Counted from the stretch's first letter, positions 17,717 to 26,650 are shown. The stretch: DNA of 64,000 nt from DATKKG01 sp035543015 (GCA_035543015.1 DATKKG010000052.1:20533-84532), one strand, 5' to 3'. Translations and numbers: made by a program. Notes: generated by a model from the sequence alone, not told the origin.

Positions 17717-18910
17717 CTAGAACAGAGAGGAGAGGCCGACGATCCCGCCGGCGACTACCATGGCCGACATGAGCCAGTAGACGACCATCTCCCCTCTGCC
17801 ATACTGCCTGCCGTTCATCACCTTCGGGTTGGAGATCAGCTTCCCCATCAGCACCAGTGAAGGGATTATGATTATGGTGTAAAGGACCATGAGGTTGAGC
17901 ATGAGCTGGACGTAGTTCCCGATGAGGATCACGAGGGCCAGGGCCGGGAGGCTCTCGGTGGCGTACACCGCGAGGAAAGCCCTCCTCGAGCTCTTCCCCA
18001 GGGCCTCCAAGGCTCCCCAGGCTGACCCCAGCGAGATCACCACCAGTGCCAGGAAGCCCGCGAAGAGGAACCCGACCCCCATCAACAGGGGGGCGCTTGC
18101 CCCAAGGGGCGACAGCGCCCTCCCGATCTCCTCCGGGTTCAGGAAGTCGCCCGAACTGACCAGGTGCGCCCCGTCGATCACGATGACGGCCATCAGGATC
18201 TCCGACACGACGGCGCCAACGAGGGTCTCGAGCCTCTCCAGCTTGAGATCTGCGACCTGCAGCTTCTTCCTTGAATCGGCACCTGAATGGAAGTAGAGCA
18301 TCCATGGCATCACCACAGCGCCAATGCTCGCCGCCATGAGGAACTGGAAGGAGGGGTCGCCGTAGGGCTGGAAGGGACTCAGGCCCTCCGAGACAAGCCT
18401 GCTGACGTCCACGTGGAATAGGAAGACCGAGACAAGTATGCTGGCGACCACGATGAAGCTCAGCGGAAGCAGGATGATCTCGGCCTCCCTGTACTGCCTC
18501 CCCAAGACAATGAAGGTGTGAATGGCGAAGGCGACGAGGAGCCCGAGGAAGACGGGGATCCCTATGAGGTAGAGGCCGATCGCTATTCCCGCATATTCCG
18601 CAACGTACTCCAGGAAGTCCGAGATGGCCATGGGGAGCGCCGATGCCACCGCGATCCTCCTCCCGAAGAATCGGTATATCGCCTCGCCAAGGCCCATCCC
18701 TCCAGCCGTGCCCAGCCTTCCTGCGGCATCCTGGATCACGAAGAGGGGCAGTATGAGAACGAGCATTACGAAGACCATCCTGTAGCCCCACGTGGCCCCC
18801 GCCTGCAGCCCCGTCACTATGGAGGCAATGTCGATGTCGGCCATCATCACGAGCCAAGCGGGGCCGAAGACCCTGGCCCAGTTCCTTATCGTCGCGGCGT
18901 CGAAGTTCAA
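17717..18910 (-). CDS. NRAMP-family transporter with variant metal site
   Basis: 397 residues and about 11 membrane segments of the NRAMP (Mn/Fe transporter) fold. The usual helix-1 motif DPGN reads ADIDIAS here: the Asp is kept but Pro-Gly-Asn is Ile-Ala-Ser. The helix-6 Met-Pro-His motif reads VMPWMLYFHSGAD, keeping Met-Pro and losing His. This belongs to a divergent NRAMP subgroup whose ion preference I cannot state; the canonical paralogue is at 19859-21127. Start is TTG 18910; MMAD further in is an alternative but would remove half of helix 1. Divergent from the HTH-ferritin-like regulator at 19131. Confidence 0.85.
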   Translation of the reverse strand: MNFDAATIRNWARVFGPAWLVMMADIDIASIVTGLQAGATWGYRMVFVMLVLILPLFVIQDAAGRLGTAGGMGLGEAIYRFFGRRIAVASALPMAISDFLEYVAEYAGIAIGLYLIGIPVFLGLLVAFAIHTFIVLGRQYREAEIILLPLSFIVVASILVSVFLFHVDVSRLVSEGLSPFQPYGDPSFQFLMAASIGAVVMPWMLYFHSGADSRKKLQVADLKLERLETLVGAVVSEILMAVIVIDGAHLVSSGDFLNPEEIGRALSPLGASAPLLMGVGFLFAGFLALVVISLGSAWGALEALGKSSRRAFLAVYATESLPALALVILIGNYVQLMLNLMVLYTIIIIPSLVLMGKLISNPKVMNGRQYGRGEMVVYWLMSAMVVAGGIVGLSSLF

Positions 18911-19036
18911 AACCCATCACCCCTGCTCGCCCAAGATAGCCAGTTGCATGGAATTCGCAAGGCCCGGGCGCTCACCACTTCTTTCTGAGGTTCGATTGTC
19001 TCTCCGGGTTAAGAGGTTTCCGATGTCAAACTTCTG

Positions 19037-19097
19037 TTTTACACTGTCAATTGACCCATCATCAGCACCATGTAAAATCAGCCTTCACGACGTAAAA
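19037..19097. promoter_or_regulatory. Operator-like dyads upstream of the HTH regulator
   Basis: Arms TTTTACA (19037-19043) and TGTAAAA (19071-19077) face each other around the perfect palindrome GTCAATTGAC (19046-19055); a further GTAAAA follows at 19092-19097. They lie in the 220-bp divergent region between the variant NRAMP gene and the regulator at 19131 and are good candidates for binding of that regulator. Confidence 0.5.
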
Positions 19098-19130
19098 TGC
19101 TTATCTCGCGGCGCTCTCCATGCATGGCCA

Positions 19131-19862
19131 ATGAAAGGAGAACCCCTTCCGGCGGAAAGGCTGGTGCCCGGTCTGAGGTCGCTTATCGTCAGGTCCCTGG
19201 TGGAGAGGCGCGGTATGAGGAAGAGAGATGCGGCCAGGGCTCTCGGGCTCAGCCCCTCGGCCGTCACCCAGTACCTGAAGGGCGGCAGGGCCTCCTCCCA
19301 GGCGAAAGCCCTCTCAAAGCCCGAGATCGTCCAGCTCGTTGACGACCTGTCAGACAAGATCGCCCTCCGCGGAGGGAACCTCATGCAGGCGGAGTTCTTC
19401 GAACTGTTGTACACGGTCTCTGGCCTTCTGCAAAGAAGCCCCCAGTTTACGCATGAAGCGGGCCCCATAGATCACCGGGGAAGGGAGAGGCTGCTGTCGA
19501 CGCTCCGAGGGCGCCTTCAGGCCGAGCAGGAGGCTGCGGAGCTATTCATGGGCGTGGCGGTGGGCACCAGAGACGATCTGACCAGGCTGCTCTTCAGGGG
19601 CGTCGCCAGCGACAGCATCCGACATGCCGACATCGTCATGACCATCATAAGCAGCATAGAGAAGGGGGAGGCGGTCGAGCCGGACATCCCCGACAAAGGG
19701 CATCTGCAGAAACTTCTTGCCTACGAGGAGTCGGCCCATGTCCACAACCTGGACGCGGTGAAGCCGTTCTTCCCGAGCGAGATCATCTCTGCCCTGCTAG
19801 CGTCCATAGAAGCCGACGAGCGCAAACACAGCGACCTCCTGAAGAGGCTGATGGCCGCCTAG
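19131..19862 (+). CDS. HTH regulator with C-terminal ferritin-like helical domain
   Basis: 243 residues from ATG 19131. Residues about 1-70 hold an HTH (RKRDAARALGLSPSAVTQYL then KGGRAS) of the archaeal thiamine-regulator/XRE type. Residues about 110-243 are all-helical with E-x2-H-type spacing (QEAAELFMG, SDSIRHADIVM, YEESAHVHNLD, ADERKHSDLL), which recalls ferritin-like diiron proteins. The gene lies between two NRAMP transporters, so it is probably a metal-sensing repressor or activator of metal uptake. Its last codons overlap the convergent NRAMP gene by 4 bp. Upstream in-frame sequence overlaps the divergent transporter and was excluded. Confidence 0.75.
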   Translation: MKGEPLPAERLVPGLRSLIVRSLVERRGMRKRDAARALGLSPSAVTQYLKGGRASSQAKALSKPEIVQLVDDLSDKIALRGGNLMQAEFFELLYTVSGLLQRSPQFTHEAGPIDHRGRERLLSTLRGRLQAEQEAAELFMGVAVGTRDDLTRLLFRGVASDSIRHADIVMTIISSIEKGEAVEPDIPDKGHLQKLLAYEESAHVHNLDAVKPFFPSEIISALLASIEADERKHSDLLKRLMAA

Positions 19863-21127
19863 AGGGAAGTCACCAGCAGGAAAGCGTTGAAGGCCAGTAT
19901 CACAACTGTAAAGGCGAGCGCGACGTATGTAGTCGTCCTCCTATTCACGAAGCCCCCCATGTATGACCTCTTTGACGTGAAGTACAGCAGGGGGATCAGG
20001 GGGAGGGGGATCAGGATGCTCAGCAACACCTGGCTGTACACGAGGAGGCTGAGGATGTTGAAACCGAGAACCAGGGCGACCATCGTCGGAAAGACGTTGA
20101 TGCCGCGGAGGACCACCCTCCTGAGCCATGGATGGACGTTGGACCCCAGGAGCCCCTCCATCAGGGCCTGGCCCGCGAGGACGCCGGTCGTGGAGGAGGA
20201 GAGCCCCGAGCAGAGTAGAGTCAGCGCGAAGACTATGGCCGAGAGAGACCCGAAGAGCGGCGTCAGGGTCACGTAGGCGTCTTCGAGGGTCGCCACGCTG
20301 GCCCTCCCGAAGAAGGCGGCCGCCGCCATGACGAGTATGGCGACGTTGATGAGCGCGGCGCCGGACAGGTTGGCCACCGTGTCGAAGACATGGTAGCGCA
20401 GGAGGGTCCTCTTCTCCTCCGCGTCCCCACGTTGCAGCTTGTTCTTGGTGAGCCATGAGTGCACGACGAGGGCGTGCGGCATGACCGTCGCTCCTATGAT
20501 CCCCACGGCGACGGGCACCGCGCTAAGGCTCAGGGTCGGGACCACGCTGTGGTACGCTATGGCGAAGTAGTCCGGCCGGGTTATCAGGACCTCGTAGATG
20601 TAGCCAAGGCCCACGACCGACACCAGGCCCACCATAAGGAGCTCGATGCGCCTGAATTCCCTCCCCGCCAACGCGAAGATGAAAAGCACGTCGAAGGAGG
20701 CTATCGCCGCGGCCCAGATCTGGGGTATACCGAAGAGCAGGCTGAGGGCCACGGTCACCCCCAGGAACTCCGCCAGGTCGGTCGCGACTGCGAACACTTC
20801 GCACGCCAGCCAATAGGAGATCACCCTCCTCCTCGATCCCAGCTTCTCTCTGGCAAGCTCAGCCAGGCTCCGTCCGGTGGCGATGCCCAGCTTCCCCGAA
20901 AGGTACTGAAGCAGCATGGCCATCATGCTTGCCAGCCAGACGACCCAGAGGAGGTCGTAGTTGAAGCCCTGGCCTCCTGCGATGTCCGTCCCGAAGTTGC
21001 CCGGGTCGAAGTATGCGACGCTTACGATAAGGGCCGGGCCAAAGTACCTGAGGAAGCCGCTGCGGCGCAGCCAGCCTTTCTCCTTCGGGACGTTGTTCCC
21101 CGTGCCCTCTCCGCCGACGCTGCCCAA
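19859..21127 (-). CDS. mntH: NRAMP Mn2+/Fe2+ transporter
   Basis: 422 residues with 11 or so membrane segments. Both NRAMP metal-site motifs are canonical: VAYFDPGNFGTDI in helix 1 and GATVMPHALVVHSW in helix 6 (Asp, Asn, Met and the following His). It should import manganese or iron by proton symport. TTG 21127 starts 11 bp after the stop of the PadR-type regulator upstream on the same strand, so the two are one transcription unit. The symbol is used in the family sense. Confidence 0.88.
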   Translation of the reverse strand: MGSVGGEGTGNNVPKEKGWLRRSGFLRYFGPALIVSVAYFDPGNFGTDIAGGQGFNYDLLWVVWLASMMAMLLQYLSGKLGIATGRSLAELAREKLGSRRRVISYWLACEVFAVATDLAEFLGVTVALSLLFGIPQIWAAAIASFDVLFIFALAGREFRRIELLMVGLVSVVGLGYIYEVLITRPDYFAIAYHSVVPTLSLSAVPVAVGIIGATVMPHALVVHSWLTKNKLQRGDAEEKRTLLRYHVFDTVANLSGAALINVAILVMAAAAFFGRASVATLEDAYVTLTPLFGSLSAIVFALTLLCSGLSSSTTGVLAGQALMEGLLGSNVHPWLRRVVLRGINVFPTMVALVLGFNILSLLVYSQVLLSILIPLPLIPLLYFTSKRSYMGGFVNRRTTTYVALAFTVVILAFNAFLLVTSL

Positions 21128-21137
21128 CCTATTCCCT

Positions 21138-21458
21138 TCACTCGCGCAGCCATTCGATGAGGAACTCCTTCATCGGAGCGCCCATGTCCCTCTTAATGGC
21201 CGACATCTTGTTCATCCCCAGCTCCGTCGTCTTGTAGTACTTGTGCAGCTTGCCGTGTTCGTTCCTCTCCTCCACGCCGAGATACCGGGCATCCGAAAGC
21301 TCCGCGAGGACCGGGTAGAGCCTCCCGGCGCTGAGCTCGTGGCCGTGCTTCAGCTCGAGACGTATGAAGTCGTCGCCGCTCATGGTCTGCTTGTGGCACA
21401 TCCACAGGACGTAGACCCTGAAGAGCCCCCTCTCGAGGAGCAGGGTGAGTCGCATCAT
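21138..21458 (-). CDS. PadR-family transcription regulator
   Basis: 106 residues, a short PadR winged helix: LLERGLFRVYVLWMCHKQTM, HELSAGRLYPVLAELSDARY with the PadR-type LYPVL recognition helix, wing EERNEHGKLHKYYKTTELG and a C-terminal dimerisation helix. Immediately upstream of the NRAMP gene (10-bp gap), so probably autoregulates an NRAMP operon. The promoter lies in the 38 bp between its ATG and the end of glyS and contains a 17-bp inverted repeat. Confidence 0.87.
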   Translation of the reverse strand: MMRLTLLLERGLFRVYVLWMCHKQTMSGDDFIRLELKHGHELSAGRLYPVLAELSDARYLGVEERNEHGKLHKYYKTTELGMNKMSAIKRDMGAPMKEFLIEWLRE

Positions 21459-21470
21459 ATCGCTTCTAGA

Positions 21471-21487
21471 TATCGGTAGTCGATATT
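21471..21487. promoter_or_regulatory. PadR operator: ATATCG-GTAGT-CGATAT
   Basis: A perfect 6-bp inverted repeat with a 5-bp spacer overlapping the TATA-like TTTAATAT (minus strand, about 21485-21493) of the PadR-NRAMP operon. A protein bound here would cover the TATA box. A related CGATAT...ATATCG arrangement precedes the second PadR gene at 63008-63037. Confidence 0.6.
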
Positions 21488-21496
21488 AAAGCCTAT

Positions 21497-23191
21497 CTAA
21501 CGGCTTCCGAGGAGCCGCATCAGCGCCTCCGGGAGGTCCTCCTTTCCTACGGTGGTCTGCTCCCAGGTGTCGCGGTTCCTCACGGTCACGGTTCCTTTGG
21601 ACAGGGTATCGCGGTCCACCGTAACCGCGAGCGGCACGCCGACCTCGTCCAGGCGTGCGTACCTCCTCCCGATGGAACCTGAGTCATCGTAGAACGTCGT
21701 CAGGCCCGCGGCTTCGAGGGTCGCCTGGATCGCCTCCGCCTCCGAGGTCATCTCCTTCTTCGTCAGCAGCGGCAGCACTCCCACCTGTACCGGGGCTATG
21801 CGGCTCGGGAGCCCGAGAACGTCCCTGTCTTCCTTCCTGGACAGCGAGTTGGTCATGGTCGCCAGCATGATCCTGTCTAGCCCGAAACTGGGTTCAACGA
21901 CATGGGGGACCAGTTTCTTCGACGCGACCACTTCCTCCTTCCGCGACGACTGAACCACGGAGGGGTCCAGCTTCTCTCCCCCCAGCTCTTCGGGGACGCC
22001 GGCCTCCCGGGCGTCGGGGCCAAGCGAGCCGTAGGCCTTCAGGACCTCCTTCCACGAACCCGGGTACCTCTCCTTCACCGCGGGGACGTTCAGGCTCCAG
22101 ATGGTCTTCGTGACCCTTCTGGGCTCATCGAACTCCACAGAGACCGAGTAGTCCGCGCCCGTCCTCGCCATGTGTGACTTCAGGTCATAGTCCGTCCTGT
22201 AGGCATGACCGGCCACTTCTATCCAGCCCCAGCCCTCGACGAGGACTTCATGGTCGAAGGTCTGGGCCGAGTAGTGGGCCCTCTCTCCCTTCAGCTTCGC
22301 CCTGAACCTCTGCTTCTCCGGCGGGATGCCGAGGCGCACCAGGAAGAGCTTTGAGAGCGCCATGAAGTATCCCAGCCAGGCGACCTTGATGTGCCCCTTG
22401 GACAGCGCATCCTTCACGCTCTCCGACATGGCCTCCTCCTTTCCCTGATCGACCATGTCTTCTGTGAGAAGGTTCAGGGTCTCGTCCTCGACGAACTTCA
22501 GGAACGAGCACTCGGAGTCGTCGGGATCGAAGAAGAGCTCGACCTCCGCCATGTGGAACTCCCTCATCCTGACAAGGGACTGGCGGGGCGATATCTCGTT
22601 CCTGAAACCCCTGCCGACCTGCGCCACTCCGAAGGGGAGCTTGCCCCTTCCTGCTTCGAATATCCTCTTGAACTCGACGAAGATGTTCTGCGCGGTCTCC
22701 GGCCTCAGGTATCCCACGGCTTCGCTGTAGGGCCCAAGGCCCGTCTGGAACATCGTCAGGAAGGGCCGCACCGTCCACTTCTGCGCGCCGCACTCAGGGC
22801 ACTTCACGTTGTTCTCCAGGAGCTTCTCCTCGATGACCTCGGGCTGCGCGCCTTCAGCCATCTTGACCCCGGCGTCGGCCAGGAGATGGTCCGCCCTGAA
22901 CTTCCTGTGGCAGGACTGGCACTCCGCCATCGGATCCTTGAAGTTGGCCACGTGCCCGGACGCCTGCAGCACCTGCTCCGGCACTATTTCGGGGCCGTCG
23001 ATTTCGAGGAACCCATGGGGCCCGACGAACATCTCTCTCCAAAGGGAGGCCATGTTTTCACGCATCTTCACCCCGTTGTCACCGAAGACGAAGAGGCCGG
23101 CGGATCCGCCGTAGGTTTCGTAGGCCGGCCAGAAGAATCCACGCCTCCTAGCGATCTCCAGGGCCTTGTCGACCTTGCCGGGCAGAGACAT
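21497..23191 (-). CDS. glyS: Glycyl-tRNA synthetase (alpha2 type)
   Basis: 564 residues of the archaeal/eukaryotic-type class II glycyl-tRNA synthetase. Class II motifs are clear: motif 1 region EMFVGPHGFLEIDGPEIVPE, motif 2 GVAQVGRGFRNEISPRQSLV, motif 3 VVEPSFGLDRIMLATM, plus the glycine-binding MREFHMAEVE. A zinc finger CQSCHRKF...CPEC lies at residues about 108-160. The C-terminal ~100 residues are the anticodon-binding domain (IAPVQVGVLPLL). ATG 23191 is standard. It is the resident housekeeping gene between the metal island and the MFS exporter. Confidence 0.97.
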   Translation of the reverse strand: MSLPGKVDKALEIARRRGFFWPAYETYGGSAGLFVFGDNGVKMRENMASLWREMFVGPHGFLEIDGPEIVPEQVLQASGHVANFKDPMAECQSCHRKFRADHLLADAGVKMAEGAQPEVIEEKLLENNVKCPECGAQKWTVRPFLTMFQTGLGPYSEAVGYLRPETAQNIFVEFKRIFEAGRGKLPFGVAQVGRGFRNEISPRQSLVRMREFHMAEVELFFDPDDSECSFLKFVEDETLNLLTEDMVDQGKEEAMSESVKDALSKGHIKVAWLGYFMALSKLFLVRLGIPPEKQRFRAKLKGERAHYSAQTFDHEVLVEGWGWIEVAGHAYRTDYDLKSHMARTGADYSVSVEFDEPRRVTKTIWSLNVPAVKERYPGSWKEVLKAYGSLGPDAREAGVPEELGGEKLDPSVVQSSRKEEVVASKKLVPHVVEPSFGLDRIMLATMTNSLSRKEDRDVLGLPSRIAPVQVGVLPLLTKKEMTSEAEAIQATLEAAGLTTFYDDSGSIGRRYARLDEVGVPLAVTVDRDTLSKGTVTVRNRDTWEQTTVGKEDLPEALMRLLGSR

Positions 23192-23245
23192 TGTCCGGAA
23201 TCTCGTTCAGTTGCTCTCTTAAACGTATCCGGCTGAGCCGCCCAC

Positions 23246-24514
23246 CTAGTAACTCGCGCTCCGCAGATTCGTCAGCCGCGTGAAGGTGACCGTCGACGTG
23301 ATGAGGATCAACGCCCCCAGGAGTTGGTACGTCAGGGGAAGAGGGAGCATGCTGGCGAGACCTCCCGAGACGAATGCGGCCAGGGGGACCGTGAGGCTGA
23401 CGAGCGCTCCCAGGGTCCCGATCGTCCTGCCGAGGATGTTACCCGGGATCTTGACCTGCACCAGCACCTGGATCGGGAGGTTGATGGCCGCCTCGAAGAA
23501 TCCCATGACCACCGAAATCACGAGGGCCGCCCAGGTGACCGAGGCCATGCCGAAGAGGATCACGAGGGCTCCCGTCGCCGCAAGCCCGCCGAAGAGTATC
23601 GAGCCGACGTGCTCCCTGACGTTCACCTTGCCCACGGCGAGGGCTCCAGCGATCGAACCCAGAGAGAACGCCGCCAGAAGGAACCCGTAGGCGGACGCGT
23701 TTCCGCCGAGGACCTTCTCAGCGTAGGGCGCAATGAGGGCCCCGACGGACCCCCCGAAGAAGTTGATGGAGATGGCCAGGGCGACTATCTCCAGCAGCAC
23801 CCTGTTCCCCCTTATGTACGAGAGACCTTCGACGAAACTCTCAAGGAAAGGCCTGGGCATGGCGACGGGCTCCCCTTCCCTGACCGCAGAGCCGTAGGCG
23901 GCCGGGATCAGCCAGATCATGGAGAGGGCGAAGACGAAGGTCAGGGCATCGTAGAGGACCGGCACGTCGATCCCCAGGGCAAGTATCGCTATCCCTCCCA
24001 GGCCGTAGCCCAGCAGCTGGTTGAAGGAGGAGCCCATCGTGAACAGGCCGTTTGCGGCAGCCAGGTCGGTCGGAGGAACGATCCTGGGCAGCATCGCGCT
24101 GACCGCGCCGCCGGCGAACTGTCCCGCTGCGTTCAGCGCGAACAGGAGCAGCAGCAGGATCGGGAAGCTCACGTCGCCCAGCGAATAGGAGAGGGCTATC
24201 GCAAGGCAGATCGCAGCCTGGACGGCGTTGCTGACAAGGAGGAGCCGCCGCCTGTTGATCCTGTCAACGTAGACTCCTGCGATTGGGGCTATCAAGACCG
24301 ATGGAAGCGCGCTGGTCCCCACCGTCAGGCCGACATTGAGGGCCGAGCCAGTCATCTTCAGCACCAGCCAGACCACCGCCACGTCGAACACGTAATCTCC
24401 GGAGCGCGAAACCAGCTGGCCCAACCACAGAAGGAGAAGCGGCCTGTTCCGCAGGATCCTGGTGTAGCTCGCCTTCTTCTCCACATGTTGGTCTCGCTGT
24501 AACGTGTCAGTCAT
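23246..24514 (-). CDS. MFS transporter (MFS_3/EntS-type exporter)
   Basis: 422 residues with 12 predicted membrane helices. The cytoplasmic loop after helix 2 carries the MFS motif GVYVDRINRRRLLLVSN; the sequence as a whole resembles the MFS_3 group that includes enterobactin exporter EntS and macrolide efflux proteins. It probably exports a small hydrophobic molecule. It is divergent from a winged-helix regulator at 24560 and shares a 45-bp promoter region with two ATACGTA boxes, the common layout of a regulated efflux pump. Confidence 0.87.
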   Translation of the reverse strand: MTDTLQRDQHVEKKASYTRILRNRPLLLLWLGQLVSRSGDYVFDVAVVWLVLKMTGSALNVGLTVGTSALPSVLIAPIAGVYVDRINRRRLLLVSNAVQAAICLAIALSYSLGDVSFPILLLLLFALNAAGQFAGGAVSAMLPRIVPPTDLAAANGLFTMGSSFNQLLGYGLGGIAILALGIDVPVLYDALTFVFALSMIWLIPAAYGSAVREGEPVAMPRPFLESFVEGLSYIRGNRVLLEIVALAISINFFGGSVGALIAPYAEKVLGGNASAYGFLLAAFSLGSIAGALAVGKVNVREHVGSILFGGLAATGALVILFGMASVTWAALVISVVMGFFEAAINLPIQVLVQVKIPGNILGRTIGTLGALVSLTVPLAAFVSGGLASMLPLPLTYQLLGALILITSTVTFTRLTNLRSASY

Positions 24515-24518
24515 ACGG

Positions 24519-24545
24519 ATACGTAATCCTTATATCTATACGTAT
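24519..24545. promoter_or_regulatory. Twin ATACGTA boxes in the divergent efflux promoter
   Basis: ATACGTAA at 24519-24526 and the perfect 8-bp palindrome ATACGTAT at 24538-24545 have a 19-bp start-to-start spacing, close to two helical turns, with the TATA-like TTATATCTA between them. The region separates the MFS gene (minus) and the winged-helix gene (plus). This is a likely binding site for the regulator at 24560. Confidence 0.55.
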
Positions 24546-24559
24546 ATTAATCTTCCGGT

Positions 24560-25162
24560 ATGTCGGGCACCGCAGAGCTCCTCCTCCGTACTCTCCTGAA
24601 TCCAACGAAGCTGAGCGTGATAGTCCTGCTTTCGGACAACGAGCCCCTGACCGTCACCCAGATGGCGAAGGCCGTCAAGGTCTCCAGGGCGAACCTGTAC
24701 CATTTCGTTTCCGAGATGGTGGGGGAGGGACTCCTGATCGGTCCCGAGAGCAGGGTGAAGAAGAACTACGTCGAGAAGTACTATCGGCTGAATTCCGAAC
24801 TGCTTGAGGGAAGCGTGGGCAAGGACTGGGAGGCTACGCTCAGGTCCGCGAAGCCGGAAGCCTTCAGGGACCTCCTTCGTTCTCTCTTCGTGTCCTTCAG
24901 CATGCAGTTCAGGATAATGGCGGAACAGCTCGCCGGGGCCGACTCCAGGATGCTATCTCGGCTCGACAAGCTGCGCGAGAAGCACCTCTTCCTCGGAGTC
25001 TACAGCGTGCTCCCGGACGATCGGTACGCCTCGGTCGTCAAGGAGCTCACCGACGTACTGGTCTCCAGCGACGAACGGGGCAAGGAGGACGAGGGAGCCC
25101 GCGGAAGGAACAAGCTGATCGTCGTGGCCATGCCCGACCTCTCCCCTGGCGGAAAGGGCTAG
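24560..25162 (+). CDS. Winged-helix (ArsR-like) transcription regulator
   Basis: 200 residues. The N-terminal 80 residues form a winged helix: LLLRTLLNPTKLSVIVLL, LTVTQMAKAVKVSRANLYHF (recognition helix), then GEGLLIGPESRVKKNYVEKY. The remaining 120 residues are helical with no cysteine cluster, probably a dimerisation or ligand domain. It is divergent from the MFS exporter with paired palindromes between them, which makes it the likely regulator of that pump and of itself. Confidence 0.8.
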   Translation: MSGTAELLLRTLLNPTKLSVIVLLSDNEPLTVTQMAKAVKVSRANLYHFVSEMVGEGLLIGPESRVKKNYVEKYYRLNSELLEGSVGKDWEATLRSAKPEAFRDLLRSLFVSFSMQFRIMAEQLAGADSRMLSRLDKLREKHLFLGVYSVLPDDRYASVVKELTDVLVSSDERGKEDEGARGRNKLIVVAMPDLSPGGKG

Positions 25163-25237
25163 ATACATCGCCACAGTGTCACGGCGCGGCCAACAACGCC
25201 TAAATATCATGAAGCGTTTCGTTAGACACGACTATCG

Positions 25238-25846
25238 TTGATCCGTAGAGACTTCCTCAGGACGGGCATCGTGCTCGTCGGAGGCTTCGCCGTCCTCGTG
25301 GGCCTCAAGGAAGTCCCCTCCCAAGCGCATCTTCGGCCCCCCGGGGTCATCAAGGAGTCGGGTTTCCTCGCCGCATGCAACCGCTGCGGCCGCTGCCTGG
25401 ACGCCTGTCCTACGCAAGGCCTGACCACAGTGTCGCTTCTGGATCCTCTCAAGACCGGGACGCCTACGCTTGCTGGCTACTGCCGTGTCTTCGACGAGGT
25501 GAGCATCCCTCCCGCGCCCGGGCAGAATGACCTGCTAAAATCGGGTGCCCAGGCGGGGACGCCGTGCCTGAAGTGTGTCACGGCCTGCCCGACCGGGGCG
25601 CTGCAGTGGGTGGACGTTCGGAAGTCGAGGATGGGCCTCGCGGTGCTCGACAGGGATACCTGCCTCGCTTGGCAGAGCCAGACCTGCAACAGATGCTTCG
25701 ACGTCTGCCCGGTGAACGCCATCGAAGAGGCCGCTCCCTACCAGCCGGTCGTGGACTCGCTGCTCTGCGTCGGTTGCGCGCAGTGCAGCTACGTCTGCCC
25801 GACATCGCCAAAGTCCGTGCGGGTCGGCGCCCTGGTGGGCCAATAG
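25238..25846 (+). CDS. NapG/MauM-like exported ferredoxin
   Basis: 202 residues from TTG 25238. It opens with a twin-arginine signal (IRRDFLRTG followed by a hydrophobic stretch), then four 4Fe-4S cysteine groups, starting C47-x2-C-x2-C-x3-C (CNRCGRCLDAC) and followed by CLKCVTAC, CNRCFDVC and CVGCAQCSYVC. This is the NapG/MauM layout of an electron-transfer ferredoxin outside the membrane. A TAAATATC box is about 30 bp upstream. Its stop is adjacent to the NapH-like ATG, so they form an operon. No nitrate reductase is present in the window, so the electron acceptor is unknown. Confidence 0.87.
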   Translation: MIRRDFLRTGIVLVGGFAVLVGLKEVPSQAHLRPPGVIKESGFLAACNRCGRCLDACPTQGLTTVSLLDPLKTGTPTLAGYCRVFDEVSIPPAPGQNDLLKSGAQAGTPCLKCVTACPTGALQWVDVRKSRMGLAVLDRDTCLAWQSQTCNRCFDVCPVNAIEEAAPYQPVVDSLLCVGCAQCSYVCPTSPKSVRVGALVGQ

Positions 25847-26650
25847 ATGCCTGCCAGGAAGGGGTTCAGGGCCTGGGCTCACAATGCCAGGCTTGCAAGC
25901 CAGCTCGCCTTCCTGCTTCTTTTCGTCGTCATCATTTCGGGGGCCATTTGCGTCTTCGCGGCCCCAGGCATCTCCGCCCTTGAGCCGCTGGGATTCCTTC
26001 AGGTGCTCCTGGGAGAGTTGAGGACAGGGGTCATGACCCTGGGACTTGCCGCCATCGTCGGGGCGATGGCCTTCCTCGCAGTCTTCGTCGTCTTCGGGGG
26101 CGCGTTTTGCGGCTGGGCCTGTCCGATCGGGGCCGTATCTGACCTCGCAGGGAGACTAAGGAAGACAAGCAGATTGAAGCCTCACGACAAGAAGGTCGAA
26201 GGCTACTTCGCCAACGTCCCCACGCGCGAAACCGTGGCCTTGGCCGCGCTCGGCGCTTCCCTGGCCACCGGCGCCCCCGCCTGGTGCCCGGTCTGCCCCA
26301 TCGGAGGCGTTTGTCGCGGCATCGGCCTTAACGGAGTCGTTGGCGGCCTGGAAGTGGCGGCCTTCGCGGCCATTCCCGTCGCCGGCGAGGCGAAGTCCAA
26401 CAGGTGGTTCTGCAGGCACCTCTGCCCGGTCGGGGGGGCCATCTCCCTCACCAGGCGCTTCGTATCCCCCACCTTCAAGATCAAGGTCAACGAGGAGGTC
26501 TGCACCGGGTGCCTCCTCTGCTTCCGCGACTGCCCCTACGACCTGAAACCCTTCGACGGCAGAGACATGGAGAAGTGCATCCTGTGCCTGAAGTGCTACC
26601 AGAGCTGCCCGTACGGCGACGGGATTCAGATCAAGGTCAGAGCCTGGTGA
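25847..26650 (+). CDS. NapH-like membrane iron-sulfur protein
   Basis: 267 residues. About four membrane helices bear the NapH/CcoG-type motifs FCGWACPIGAVSD, WCPVCPIGGVCRG and CRHLCPVGGAISL (Cys-x3-Cys-Pro pairs), and the C-terminal cytoplasmic part has two ferredoxin clusters, CTGCLLCFRDC and CILCLKCYQSC. NapH moves quinol electrons towards NapG. ATG directly follows the stop codon of the NapG-like gene. The pair would act in an oxidoreductase chain whose terminal enzyme lies elsewhere. Confidence 0.87.
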   Translation: MPARKGFRAWAHNARLASQLAFLLLFVVIISGAICVFAAPGISALEPLGFLQVLLGELRTGVMTLGLAAIVGAMAFLAVFVVFGGAFCGWACPIGAVSDLAGRLRKTSRLKPHDKKVEGYFANVPTRETVALAALGASLATGAPAWCPVCPIGGVCRGIGLNGVVGGLEVAAFAAIPVAGEAKSNRWFCRHLCPVGGAISLTRRFVSPTFKIKVNEEVCTGCLLCFRDCPYDLKPFDGRDMEKCILCLKCYQSCPYGDGIQIKVRAW

